Source of the DNA: Pseudomonas fragi
GTDB taxonomy: Bacteria; Pseudomonadota; Gammaproteobacteria; Pseudomonadales; Pseudomonadaceae
Direction of reading: 5' to 3'
NCBI RefSeq assembly: GCF_025426255.1
Contig: NZ_CP104861.1
Coordinates: 4,030,001 to 4,094,000, forward strand
DNA length: 64,000 nucleotides
Shown here: piece by piece, positions 1-8,340 of the stretch
How the letters are laid out: every line of letters begins with the position of its first letter
How positions within the stretch are numbered: position 1 is the stretch's first letter
Translations under genes and position numbers: made by a program
The notes under the pieces: model-generated
Seen by the model: the letters and a program-made list of their open reading frames with translations, nothing else
The model's database searches: none
Told to the model about the DNA's origin: nothing

Positions 1-38
1 TTCCGTAAGATGGCTCTTTTCCTTCACGAGACCCTGCC

Positions 39-527
39 ATGTCGAAACAACCACTTAGCCCTCAAGGCGAATTTCCCGCCGTTGGCCTGGGGCGCCGCCT
101 GGCAGCCATGTTCTATGATTTTCTGCTGTGTACCGCCCTGCTGATTGTCACCACCTTTATTTACAAGCTGATCATGATGAGCTTTATCGGCGAAGCCAAA
201 ATGAGGGCACTTTCCGAGGCCGGTGCCCTGGATGGCGACCCATTACTCTCGACCATCCTGTTTTTTGTCCTGTTCGGTTTCTTTGCCAAGTTCTGGACCC
301 ATTCCGGGCAAACCCTGGGCATGCAAGTCTGGGGCATACGCGTGCAAAATGCGGACGGTACGGCCATCAGCCTGTGGCAAGCCTTGTTGCGGTTTATCGT
401 CTCCATCGGCTCATGGCTATGCCTGGGTCTGGGGTTCATCTGGTCGGTCTTCGACAAGCAAAACCGCACCTGGCATGACATGTATTCCAACACTCAGTTG
501 GTGCGCATCCCCAAAACCAAGAAATAA
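39..527 (+). CDS. RDD family integral membrane protein
   Basis: 162-residue protein of the RDD family, small inner-membrane proteins of mostly unknown function. The family signature is visible as RRLAAMFYD at about residues 19-27 and RTWHDMYSNT near the C-terminus. Three hydrophobic segments are seen, at about residues 25-47, 70-88 and 113-136. It is convergent with mucD, and a strong stem-loop follows its stop codon. In P. aeruginosa the gene next to mucD is lepA, so this neighbour is a local difference. The substrate or role cannot be inferred from the sequence. Confidence 0.85.
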   Translation: MSKQPLSPQGEFPAVGLGRRLAAMFYDFLLCTALLIVTTFIYKLIMMSFIGEAKMRALSEAGALDGDPLLSTILFFVLFGFFAKFWTHSGQTLGMQVWGIRVQNADGTAISLWQALLRFIVSIGSWLCLGLGFIWSVFDKQNRTWHDMYSNTQLVRIPKTKK

Positions 528-528
528 A

Positions 529-562
529 AAAAGCCCGTATCTCTCGATACGGGCTTTTTTGT
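529..562. terminator. Bidirectional rho-independent terminator between RDD gene and mucD
   Basis: A perfect 10-bp stem (AAGCCCGTAT at 531-540, ATACGGGCTT at 547-556) has a 6-nt loop. It is flanked by an A-run on the left and a T-run on the right, so it can stop transcription from both convergent genes. Confidence 0.85.
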
Positions 563-605
563 TGCTGCGTTGCGAATAACAAGATCCAAAGGATCTTCAA
601 ACAGG

Positions 606-651
606 GGTTGCTACGCAACCCATCGCAGCCCTCGGCAGCGGCTACAGATAT
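606..651. repeat. REP-like element downstream of mucD
   Basis: Contains the small hairpin GGGTTGCTACGCAACCC followed by GCAGCCCTCGGCAGCGGCTACA. The second part has the core seen again, with variation, at 38683-38712 and 50972-51021. It lies just beyond the mucD stop codon, a usual REP location. Confidence 0.55.
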
Positions 652-658
652 CTATGGC

Positions 659-2080
659 TTACTCAGCCAGCTTGAAGGTTATGAAGCTGGCACGACCCTG
701 ACGCAGAACCCGCATCGACACCGAGCGATTCTTCGGCAATGCCTTGGCAATTTCAGTGAACTCCTTACCATTGCTAATTGCCTGATTGTTCAGGTGAGTA
801 ATCACGTCGCCAGGTTGCAAGCCGATCAAGGCCGCAGGACCGTCCTGAACGTCGGTGATGATCACGCCACCCTTGATGTCGTTGGCTTTCTTCTGCTCTT
901 CGCTCAAGTCGGCCACGGACACACCCAGACGGTTGCTGCTTTGCTCGGCACCCGTGCCTGAAGCGAGATCTTTCGCATCATCAGGGATAGCACCGACAGT
1001 CAGGTCGAGGTTTTTGCGCTTGCCGTCACGAATCACTTCAAGGGTTGCCTTGCTACCGGCCTTGAGAGCGCCAACCAGATGCGGCAAATCTGCCGACATG
1101 ATGATCGGCTGACCATTCATGCTCAGAATCACGTCGCCAACTTGCAAACCACCTTTGGCAGCCGGCCCGTTATCAAGTACCTGTGCCACCAGCGCACCAG
1201 CTGGCTTGTCCAGGCCAAACGACTCGGCCAGATCCTTGTTGACCTCTTGAATCACTACGCCCAACCAACCACGGCTGACCTTGCCGCCAGCCTTGAGCTG
1301 ATTGGCAACATCCATGGCGACATCAATAGGGATCGCGAAGGACACGCCCATAAAGCCGCCCGAGCGGGTGTAGATTTGCGAGTTGATACCCACCACTTCA
1401 CCCGCCAGGTTAAATAGCGGGCCACCCGAGTTACCCGGGTTGATCGGCACGTCAGTCTGGATAAACGGCACGTAGCTTTCATTCGGCAGGCTGCGACCGA
1501 TAGCGCTGATAATGCCTTGGGTCACGGTGTGGTCAAAGCCAAACGGTGAGCCGATGGCAACCACCCACTGACCGGCCTTGAGATCCTGAGACTTGCCCAG
1601 TTTCAGTACAGGCAGGTTTTTGCCTTCGATTTTCAGCAGCGCAACGTCGGAACGTGGGTCAGTACCAACCAGCTTGGCCTTCATTTCGCTGCGATCAGAC
1701 AGGCGCACGATGATTTCATCAGCATCTGCCACAACGTGGTTGTTGGTCAGGATGTAGCCATCGGGCGAGATGATAAAGCCCGACCCCAAGGATTGAGCCT
1801 CGCGTTGCCGCTCACCTTTGCCACCAGGCGGCATACTGCGTTCAAAGAAGTCGCGCAGACCAGGCGGCAAGCCTTCCAGGTCGGGCATTTGCCCCATGCT
1901 TGATACTTTGCGCTCCGGCAACTTTTGCGTGGTGCTGATATTCACCACGGCTGGCGAAGCTTGCTCGACCAGTTGCGTAAAATCAGGCAACTGCGCTTCA
2001 GCCATCACCGGAACTGCCTGCCCGAGCATCAGCACGGCTGCAAAAATAGGTAAATAAGTTTTCAATCGAGGCATCGACAT
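659..2080 (-). CDS. mucD: Periplasmic serine protease MucD (DegP/HtrA family)
   Basis: 473 residues, close to the 474 of P. aeruginosa MucD. A signal peptide ends near VMAEA (residues 25-29). The trypsin-like domain carries the triad His115 (TNNHVV), Asp145 (RSDVALL) and Ser218 (PGNSGGPL), and two PDZ domains follow. MucD degrades misfolded envelope proteins and damps AlgU activation by removing signals that trigger MucA cleavage. It sits downstream of algU-mucA-mucB in the same direction, but a 180-bp gap with a stem-loop separates it from mucB, and mucC is missing. It may therefore have its own promoter, as reported for mucD in P. aeruginosa. Confidence 0.95.
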   Translation of the reverse strand: MSMPRLKTYLPIFAAVLMLGQAVPVMAEAQLPDFTQLVEQASPAVVNISTTQKLPERKVSSMGQMPDLEGLPPGLRDFFERSMPPGGKGERQREAQSLGSGFIISPDGYILTNNHVVADADEIIVRLSDRSEMKAKLVGTDPRSDVALLKIEGKNLPVLKLGKSQDLKAGQWVVAIGSPFGFDHTVTQGIISAIGRSLPNESYVPFIQTDVPINPGNSGGPLFNLAGEVVGINSQIYTRSGGFMGVSFAIPIDVAMDVANQLKAGGKVSRGWLGVVIQEVNKDLAESFGLDKPAGALVAQVLDNGPAAKGGLQVGDVILSMNGQPIIMSADLPHLVGALKAGSKATLEVIRDGKRKNLDLTVGAIPDDAKDLASGTGAEQSSNRLGVSVADLSEEQKKANDIKGGVIITDVQDGPAALIGLQPGDVITHLNNQAISNGKEFTEIAKALPKNRSVSMRVLRQGRASFITFKLAE

Positions 2081-2172
2081 ACAGCTCCCGTTAATAGCAG
2101 CAGAGTTAAGCGACAGGCACTAAAAAACCAAGTCCAAAGCATAGACCGTTTTTAAGGCCCCAGAAAACAAAC

Positions 2173-2203
2173 AAGGCCAGAGCCCTTTAGGGCTCTGACC
2201 TTT
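2173..2203 (-). terminator. Stem-loop in the mucB-mucD gap
   Basis: Stem CAGAGCCC (2178-2185) pairs with GGGCTCTG (2190-2197) around a TTTA loop. On the minus strand it is followed by TTGTTTGTTTT. This resembles a rho-independent terminator or attenuator between mucB and mucD, in the position where other pseudomonads carry mucC. Confidence 0.6.
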
Positions 2204-2260
2204 ATTAAAAGATAGAAAAATGGCAATTGGAAAATTGTCACCCGCCATGTCGACCCAGCC

Positions 2261-3223
2261 CTATGGTTTAGTCTGAGATTCGTCTTTACCGACACGCATT
2301 GAGAGTGCAATTCGCTCCGCAGTTCCCAGCGGGATTTCACCCACCACAGTGGCAATCATGTCACCTTGCGGGGTGGTCAGATGCCGTGAAACTGCAACTG
2401 TTGGCCCCAGTTGTACACGGGCATCGGGAACTGCAGTGCCCTGCAAAGGCTCAAGAAACACCGAAAACCGCGTCAAGCCATCGTCATACAAGAGGCTGGT
2501 GACTTCAGACTTGGTCCGTGGATCACGCCGCACTGTGCTGCTGATTTGCTCGAAACCGGGTGGCAGCCAGTCGGAATGCCAAGCATGGGCAGTAGTGACC
2601 ACAGGGGCCGCCGTATCAGCCGTGGCAACGGGACGGCAAAGGCCTGTGGGCTTGAGTTCACTGTCATCAGGAGTGGTTGTTTCAAGGCTGGTAAACTGGA
2701 AACGCTCAAGCAGTTGCCCCTTGTCATTGAGCAACAACGACTTGAGAGGCAAACCGGTTTCACGGTCCAGATACAGTTCGAACCCATAACGATGCTGGTC
2801 GCGCGGGGTGAGTGAAATCACCGCCACCGGCCGACCTGCAACTCTTGAGTCGCCTCTTTTTGTCACTGCGTACCAGTCATTGAGCTTCTGGGTATCAAGC
2901 TGTCTGGCCGACACGGCACTGACATCTCCAGGCCCGGAGACCATCTTGCCAGTGACACACTCAGTGCGCCCGTCGGCACGAATGACCTCTTGTGCAGCGC
3001 CATCCAACTGCATCAAGCGTTCACGAACTTTCCCATCCTGCACGCGGTGCCAGATGCTGTGGGTAGAAAAACTACCGTTACGTTCGTAAACGAAAGTGCC
3101 CTGATAGCTGTGCTGTTGCTCGGCCTGCCCAAGACGTTTGAGCCAGTCCTGGGCATCATCGGCGTGTGCAGGTACAACAAACCAGCCGCAGAGCAAAAGC
3201 GATAACAGAGGTAGGACGCGCAT
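2261..3223 (-). CDS. mucB: Periplasmic negative regulator MucB of sigma factor AlgU
   Basis: 320 residues with a signal peptide (residues 1-21, ending VVPAHA). MucB is the RseB-type periplasmic sensor that binds the periplasmic part of MucA, shields it from AlgW and responds to envelope lipids. The N-terminal lipid-binding-like domain and the C-terminal MucA-binding domain fit the family layout and length. The start lies 8 bp after the mucA stop codon, so the two are co-transcribed and probably translationally linked. The downstream mucC of P. aeruginosa is absent. Confidence 0.93.
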   Translation of the reverse strand: MRVLPLLSLLLCGWFVVPAHADDAQDWLKRLGQAEQQHSYQGTFVYERNGSFSTHSIWHRVQDGKVRERLMQLDGAAQEVIRADGRTECVTGKMVSGPGDVSAVSARQLDTQKLNDWYAVTKRGDSRVAGRPVAVISLTPRDQHRYGFELYLDRETGLPLKSLLLNDKGQLLERFQFTSLETTTPDDSELKPTGLCRPVATADTAAPVVTTAHAWHSDWLPPGFEQISSTVRRDPRTKSEVTSLLYDDGLTRFSVFLEPLQGTAVPDARVQLGPTVAVSRHLTTPQGDMIATVVGEIPLGTAERIALSMRVGKDESQTKP

Positions 3224-3231
3224 GTTGGTCC

Positions 3232-3822
3232 TTAACGGTTTTCCAGGCTGGCAGCCCGAGCATATGGCAGAGGGCTTTCAGACCCTTTCAATGCCGCTTG
3301 CTGGGCGTGCTGACGCAGGTAACCTGGCAAACGCTGATCGTGCCAACCGGGCTGACCTTGCAGAACACCGTTTGCCATCGGACCTGTGGCCTGATCGGAG
3401 CTTTCGCTGTAGTTGGCCAGTACCGCAGGGCCTTTAGCCATCGGCGCACTCAGGCTCTGTGGTGCAGCCTGCTGAGCAAGCTGGGCACCAACGATGTCAT
3501 CCTGGTTGTACAGCCTGACACCCGCCAAAACAGCAACGGTAACCGAAGCAGCAACGGCCAGGCGACCAATGCTGCGCCACGGACCACGAACCACCTTGGC
3601 CGGTACTTGTTCTTCGGCCAAGGCGGCCGAAACGGCAGATGCGATGTCCAGGCGCGGAATCAGCAGGTCCTTGTGCATCACAGCACGGGCCACCTGATAA
3701 CGAGACCAGGTATCACGCGTTTGTGTGTCGTCAAAGGCATTCAATACCCGACGTAGTTCCAGTTCGTCCGCTTCGTTATCCATCACTGCGGACAGCGATT
3801 CCTGCAGGGCTTCACGACTCAT
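3232..3822 (-). CDS. mucA: Anti-sigma factor MucA
   Basis: 196 residues (P. aeruginosa MucA has 194). The N-terminal cytoplasmic domain (MSREALQESLSAVMDNEADE) binds AlgU. A single transmembrane segment lies at about residues 83-103 and the rest is periplasmic, where AlgW begins regulated proteolysis. The ATG at 3822 was chosen because it has AGAGGAA just upstream and matches the family N-terminus; the reading frame is open to 3957 but that extension is not family-like. The gene is intact, with no frameshift of the mucoid (mucA22) kind, so the cell is predicted to be non-mucoid by default (inference). Confidence 0.95.
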   Translation of the reverse strand: MSREALQESLSAVMDNEADELELRRVLNAFDDTQTRDTWSRYQVARAVMHKDLLIPRLDIASAVSAALAEEQVPAKVVRGPWRSIGRLAVAASVTVAVLAGVRLYNQDDIVGAQLAQQAAPQSLSAPMAKGPAVLANYSESSDQATGPMANGVLQGQPGWHDQRLPGYLRQHAQQAALKGSESPLPYARAASLENR

Positions 3823-3853
3823 GGCGGTTCCTCTCTTGGCTGTCGCCGCTGTC

Positions 3854-4435
3854 TCAGTTTTCCTGCAACAACGGTTGCAGGGCTTTATCAATGGCTTCCC
3901 GAGCGCGGAAAATCCGGGAGCGCACGGTACCCACCGGACATTGCATGACGCTCGCAATGTCCTCGTAACTCAGACCGTCGAATTCACGTAAAGTTAAGGC
4001 CGTACGCAAATCTTCTGGCAGTAGCTGAATGGTGCGATGTACGGTGCTCTCGATCTCGTCGCGGAGCAAAGCGCGCTCCGGCGACTCGAGATCCTTGAGA
4101 CCGTGGTCACCATCGTAAAACTCAGCATCTTCTGAACTCACATCACTATCAGGTGGACGTCGACCGCGTGATACCAGGTAGTTTTTTGCCGTATTAATGG
4201 CGATGCGATACAGCCATGTGTAAAAGGCGCTGTCACCGCGAAAATTACCAAGTGCCCGGTAAGCCTTGATAAAGGCTTCTTGAGCGACGTCCTGGGCTTC
4301 ATGGGTGTCGTGCACAAAACGCACGATCAACCCGAGAATTTTGTGCTGATACTTCAGCACGAGCAGATCGAATGCGCGCTTATCGCCGCGCTGTACGCGC
4401 TCGACCAGCTGCTGATCCTCTTCCTGGGCTAGCAT
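3854..4435 (-). CDS. algU: Extracytoplasmic-function sigma factor AlgU (sigma-22)
   Basis: 193 residues, the exact family length, and nearly identical by eye to P. aeruginosa AlgU. Region 2 includes AQEAFIKAYRALGNF and the region 4 helix-turn-helix is LSYEDIASVMQCPVGTVRSR. AlgU drives alginate, envelope-stress and osmotic-stress genes and its own operon. It is held by MucA, whose gene follows after 31 bp. A good AlgU-type promoter lies upstream at 4495-4521. The gene is divergent from nadB, as in other Pseudomonas. Confidence 0.97.
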   Translation of the reverse strand: MLAQEEDQQLVERVQRGDKRAFDLLVLKYQHKILGLIVRFVHDTHEAQDVAQEAFIKAYRALGNFRGDSAFYTWLYRIAINTAKNYLVSRGRRPPDSDVSSEDAEFYDGDHGLKDLESPERALLRDEIESTVHRTIQLLPEDLRTALTLREFDGLSYEDIASVMQCPVGTVRSRIFRAREAIDKALQPLLQEN

Positions 4436-4494
4436 GAATACTCCTCATAAGGCCGGGAGGAAGATTGCTTTGCTAATTGATCAGGCTTGCAAAC

Positions 4495-4521
4495 ATAGAC
4501 TCGGGCTTTACACAAAAGTTC
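4495..4521 (-). promoter_or_regulatory. AlgU-dependent autoregulatory promoter of algU
   Basis: On the minus strand, GAACTT (4516-4521) is followed by a 16-bp spacer and TCTAT (4495-4499). The known AlgU/RpoE consensus is GAACTT-N16/17-TCTGA. It lies about 60 bp upstream of the algU start codon, which fits the positive autoregulation established for algU. Confidence 0.8.
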
Positions 4522-4948
4522 TCTCCCCCCTGGCAAGTTTCCTGCGCGCTCGGATTTGGCACGCACGAAAACGCAGCTCGGGCCTGGCCGGCTGCGTCGA
4601 TAATCTTGTCGCCACATTCTGCTGTCGAGTCGAAAAACAAACCCCGCATCAAATTGAGCGCCGTTTCCCTGCATCAAGGGCAACCCTCTATGGAACGCTG
4701 AGCAGTACGAAAAGTTCAATACTTTCGTACGAAGTACACCCTGCGGCACCTCGAAAGCGGATCAGGGTTCGAGTCCCCCTGAGCCTTGACGCCCCTTGCA
4801 GATTAATTGTGAAAATCGACATGCAGACTACTCAAGTCTGAGGCACACTTCATGCCCGCTGTAATTTCACAATGCCATAAAGGCCCGGCCATTGTGCCGA
4901 TCCCCCCTTCTATATACTAGTGGGCGCTTTTTTGCGGATGTCAGAAGA
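4522..4948. other. Divergent algU-nadB control region
   Basis: No gene is supported here. Apart from the AlgU promoter at its edge, it holds an inverted repeat GTACGAAAAGT / ACTTTCGTAC (4705-4715 and 4721-4730) and a C-rich stretch just before nadB. The inverted repeat could be an operator or a small hairpin; no regulator can be assigned. Confidence 0.5.
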
Positions 4949-6565
4949 ATGAGCCAACATTTTCAACATGACGTGCTGGTGATTGGCAGCGGCGCTGCTG
5001 GTTTGAGCCTTGCTCTCACACTACCCAGCCACATGCGTATTGCGGTCCTCAGCAAGGGCGACCTGGCCAATGGCTCGACATTCTGGGCTCAGGGTGGTGT
5101 TGCCGCCGTTCTGGATGACACCGACACGGTGCAATCCCACGTCGAAGACACCCTCAATGCCGGCGGCGGCCTGTGCCATGAAGACGCGGTACGCTTTACC
5201 GTCGAGCACAGCCGCGAGGCCATCCAGTGGCTGATCGATCAGGGCGTGCCCTTTACCCGCGACGACACCGTCGATCCCGAGCAGCCAGGTTTTGAGTTTC
5301 ACCTCACCCGTGAAGGCGGCCACAGCCATCGGCGCATCATCCATGCGGCTGACGCCACCGGCGCCGCCATCTTCAAGACCTTGCTCGATCAAGCACGTCA
5401 GCGGCCCAATATCGAATTGCTTGAACAACGTGTCGCCGTCGATCTGATTACCGAACGTCGCCTGGGCCTCGAAGGCGATCGCTGCCTCGGCGCTTACGTG
5501 CTCAATCGCGCCACGGGCGAGGTCGATACCTTTGGCTCGCGCTTTACTATTCTGGCCACGGGGGGCGCGGCCAAAGTGTACCTCTACACCAGCAATCCGG
5601 ACGGCGCCTGCGGTGATGGCATTGCCATGGCCTGGCGCTCGGGCTGCCGCGTGGCCAATCTGGAATTCAACCAGTTCCACCCCACTTGCCTGTATCACCC
5701 GCAGGCCAAGAGCTTTCTGATCACCGAGGCGCTACGGGGCGAAGGGGCACACCTCAAGTTGCCTAACGGCGAGCGCTTCATGCATCGGTTCGACACGCGA
5801 GGCGAACTGGCTCCGCGAGATATCGTGGCACGCGCCATCGACCATGAGATGAAGCGTCTGGGCATCGACTGCGTGTATCTGGATATCAGCCACGAGTCAG
5901 AATCGTTCATCAAGACTCACTTCCCGACAGTCTATGAGCGCTGCCTCGGGTTCGGCATCGACATCACCAAGCAGGCGATCCCGGTGGTGCCAGCGGCGCA
6001 TTACACCTGCGGCGGTGTAATGGTCGACGAACATGGTCATACGGATGTTCCAGGCCTGTACGCCATTGGCGAAACCAGCTTCACCGGCTTGCACGGCGCC
6101 AACCGCATGGCCAGTAACTCGCTGTTGGAATGTTTTGTGTACGCCAAGTCGGCCGCTGCCGACATCCTTGCCCAACTGCCCGACATCGCCGCGCCCATAG
6201 CCCTGCCGAGCTGGGATGCCAGCCAGGTTACCGACTCTGACGAAGACGTGATCATCGCCCACAACTGGGATGAACTACGGCGCTTTATGTGGGACTACGT
6301 TGGAATCGTGCGCACTAACAAGCGTTTGCAACGCGCACAGCATCGAGTGCGCTTGCTGCTGGACGAAATTGACGAGTTTTACAGTAACTATAAAGTCAGT
6401 CGCGACCTGATCGAGTTGCGCAATCTGGCACAAGTAGCTGAGCTGATGATCCGCAGCGCCATGGCGAGGAAGGAGTCACGGGGCCTGCATTACACTCTCG
6501 ACTACCCGCACATGTTGCCCGAAGCCCTGGACACTATTCTGGTGCCAGCCACCTACGCCGACTGA
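4949..6565 (+). CDS. nadB: L-aspartate oxidase NadB
   Basis: 538 residues, the usual length. This FAD enzyme oxidises L-aspartate to iminoaspartate, the first step of de novo NAD synthesis, with NadA. The dinucleotide-binding motif VIGSGAAGLSL is near the N-terminus, and the fumarate-reductase-like active-site segments FNQFHPTCLY and HRRIIHAADATG are present. The ATG at 4949 (MSQHFQHDVLV) was chosen over the open frame from 4892 because it matches the family start. Its last 32 bp overlap the 3' end of the convergent ygfX gene. Confidence 0.96.
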   Translation: MSQHFQHDVLVIGSGAAGLSLALTLPSHMRIAVLSKGDLANGSTFWAQGGVAAVLDDTDTVQSHVEDTLNAGGGLCHEDAVRFTVEHSREAIQWLIDQGVPFTRDDTVDPEQPGFEFHLTREGGHSHRRIIHAADATGAAIFKTLLDQARQRPNIELLEQRVAVDLITERRLGLEGDRCLGAYVLNRATGEVDTFGSRFTILATGGAAKVYLYTSNPDGACGDGIAMAWRSGCRVANLEFNQFHPTCLYHPQAKSFLITEALRGEGAHLKLPNGERFMHRFDTRGELAPRDIVARAIDHEMKRLGIDCVYLDISHESESFIKTHFPTVYERCLGFGIDITKQAIPVVPAAHYTCGGVMVDEHGHTDVPGLYAIGETSFTGLHGANRMASNSLLECFVYAKSAAADILAQLPDIAAPIALPSWDASQVTDSDEDVIIAHNWDELRRFMWDYVGIVRTNKRLQRAQHRVRLLLDEIDEFYSNYKVSRDLIELRNLAQVAELMIRSAMARKESRGLHYTLDYPHMLPEALDTILVPATYAD

Positions 6566-6986
6566 ACTTCAGTCGCACGCGCAAGCGCCGGTGCTGATCT
6601 GGCGCCAGCGCGTCGGCGGGGATACACACCGCCCGAACCCGCCATTCACCAGGCAATTTGAAACGCACAATCACCACCCAAGGCAGAGCCAGGCTGTCGC
6701 GGCGCAATTGCACCGCCTGCCAGCCCCGTGCACGGCTCCACAGCTGCCAGCCATCGGCATCGCGGCGCAAGCGGCTAAAAGCCTTGGCATGGGTCAATCG
6801 AACATGCCGTGGCAGCACCCAAACACCGTACGCCAGGCACAACAAAACGCCGAGCACGCGTGCCATGACCGGGATTGAAAGAAGGCAGATTGAAATCAGC
6901 GCCAGGGCCTGGGCTGCAAGACATGCCGCCAGCAATTGCCCGGAGGCATGCCAGCGGCACTCAAAATAATTACTTGGGCTGGACAC
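6534..6986 (-). CDS. ygfX: YgfX/CptA-like membrane protein
   Basis: 150 residues. A hydrophobic N-terminal third (about residues 17-60, probably two membrane helices) is followed by a basic, tryptophan-rich soluble part. It matches the YgfX family encoded beside sdhE; in E. coli YgfX (CptA) was described as an inner-membrane protein affecting cytoskeletal proteins. It overlaps the upstream sdhE gene by 17 bp, so the two are co-translated, and it overlaps the convergent nadB by 32 bp. The toxin role is family knowledge and may not hold here. Confidence 0.75.
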   Translation of the reverse strand: MSSPSNYFECRWHASGQLLAACLAAQALALISICLLSIPVMARVLGVLLCLAYGVWVLPRHVRLTHAKAFSRLRRDADGWQLWSRARGWQAVQLRRDSLALPWVVIVRFKLPGEWRVRAVCIPADALAPDQHRRLRVRLKFSRRRWLAPE

Positions 6987-7224
6987 GATCCAGAATCATG
7001 CGAACCATGCGTTGCAGCTCAGGGTCCTCGGATTCGGTGCGTTCCATAAACCAGCCGAACATGTCCTGGTCTTCACATTCCAGCAGCTTGCGATAGCAGT
7101 CGCGGTCTACATCATTAAGGGTGGCGTACACTTCCTTGACGAAAGGCACCAGCAACACGTCAAGTTCAAGCATGCCGCGACGGCTGTGCCAGTAGAGACG
7201 ATTGAGTTCAACATCTTCGACCAT
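6970..7224 (-). CDS. sdhE: FAD assembly factor SdhE
   Basis: 84 residues of the SdhE/YgfY family, with the conserved motif RRGMLELD (residues 15-22) needed for flavin attachment to succinate dehydrogenase SdhA. The small acidic helical protein has the normal family length. It overlaps ygfX, its usual partner, and is divergent from ygfZ, a pairing seen in many gamma-proteobacteria. Confidence 0.93.
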   Translation of the reverse strand: MVEDVELNRLYWHSRRGMLELDVLLVPFVKEVYATLNDVDRDCYRKLLECEDQDMFGWFMERTESEDPELQRMVRMILDRVQPK

Positions 7225-7362
7225 GGAGCGCTCCTCAAATAGAGCGCAAGTATACAGGCCGATCCGTCATAGAACAGTCGGCTTTGGTCGGTCCCCTGGA
7301 ACTACCCATTTGCAGGGCGCACCTCTATGATGTCCCCCAGACTTTTTTACCTGCGATGACCC

Positions 7363-8307
7363 ATGGCCGACTCTGCTTTTTTCTGCACTCTGAACCACGA
7401 AGGTATTCTTGCTGTTATCGGCAACGACGCCAGCAAGTTTTTGCAGGGGCAGTTGACCTGCAACCTCAACTACTTGAGCGAAACTCGCTCGAGCCTGGGT
7501 GCCCGTTGTACGCAAAAAGGCCGCATGCAATCCAGTTTCCGCATCGTGCTCCAGGACAACGGCTGCCTGCTGGCAATGGCCCATGAGCTGGTCGAGCCGC
7601 AGTTGGCGGACCTGAAGAAGTACGCCGTGTTCTCCAAGTCGACACTGACCGACGACAGCGCCAACTGGGCACGCTTTGGCCTGAGCCAGGCAGACGCGGT
7701 ACTGGAGAGCCTGGGCCTGAACCTGCCTGCCGAGACCGACAGCGTCGCTCGCGCCAACGGTTTGATTGCCATTCGCGCCTCTGAAGGCCGTGCAGAACTG
7801 TGGGCCCCGATTGCACAGCGCGAAAGCGTTGTTCAACACTTGAAGGCGCAATTGGTTGAAGCCGACCTCAACCAATGGTTGCTTGGCCAGGTCCGCGCGG
7901 GTATTGGCCAGGTCATGGCCCAGACTCGCGAATTGTTTATTCCGCAGATGATCAACCTGCAAGCCGTGGGCGGTGTCAGCTTCAAAAAAGGCTGTTACAC
8001 CGGCCAGGAAATCGTCGCGCGCATGCAATATCTCGGCAAACTCAAACGCCACCTCTACCGTTTGTCGCTTGAGGCGGCTCAAGAAGTACCCGCGCCAGGG
8101 ACCCCTCTGTTTGCACCTTCCCATAGCAGTTCAGTGGGCGAAGTCGTGCTTGGTGCTCAAGCAGAAAACGGTATCGAATTGCTTGCCGTCCTGACCTCGG
8201 ATGCGGCCCAAGCGGGCGATATTCACCTGGGTGACTTGCAAGGCCCTGGCCTTTCGCTGCTTGAGCTGCCTTATCAATTGGACCGTGATCGCGAGATCCA
8301 GCGTTGA
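7363..8307 (+). CDS. ygfZ: Folate-dependent Fe-S cluster protein YgfZ
   Basis: 314 residues of the YgfZ/GcvT-like family. The diagnostic motif KKGCYTGQEIVARMQ is near residues 206-220, with the conserved cysteine. YgfZ uses tetrahydrofolate and supports assembly or repair of certain Fe-S enzymes such as MiaB. It begins about 140 bp from the divergent sdhE start and is followed closely by the HDOD gene on the same strand. Confidence 0.93.
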   Translation: MADSAFFCTLNHEGILAVIGNDASKFLQGQLTCNLNYLSETRSSLGARCTQKGRMQSSFRIVLQDNGCLLAMAHELVEPQLADLKKYAVFSKSTLTDDSANWARFGLSQADAVLESLGLNLPAETDSVARANGLIAIRASEGRAELWAPIAQRESVVQHLKAQLVEADLNQWLLGQVRAGIGQVMAQTRELFIPQMINLQAVGGVSFKKGCYTGQEIVARMQYLGKLKRHLYRLSLEAAQEVPAPGTPLFAPSHSSSVGEVVLGAQAENGIELLAVLTSDAAQAGDIHLGDLQGPGLSLLELPYQLDRDREIQR

Positions 8308-8340
8308 TTGCCACACATTGAAACGCAGCACCCTAGAGAT

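Noticed and set aside
4691..4717. A second GAACTT on the minus strand upstream of algU
   Set aside because: At 16 or 17 bp downstream there is no TCTGA-like -10 element.
4755..4795. tRNA-like GGTTCGAGTCC stretch upstream of nadB
   Set aside because: The stem next to it does not pair over 5 bp with a 7-nt loop and no acceptor or anticodon arm is found, so it is not a tRNA.
7267..8124. 285-codon minus-strand open frame opposite ygfZ
   Set aside because: Antisense to a gene with the clear KKGCYTGQE motif.
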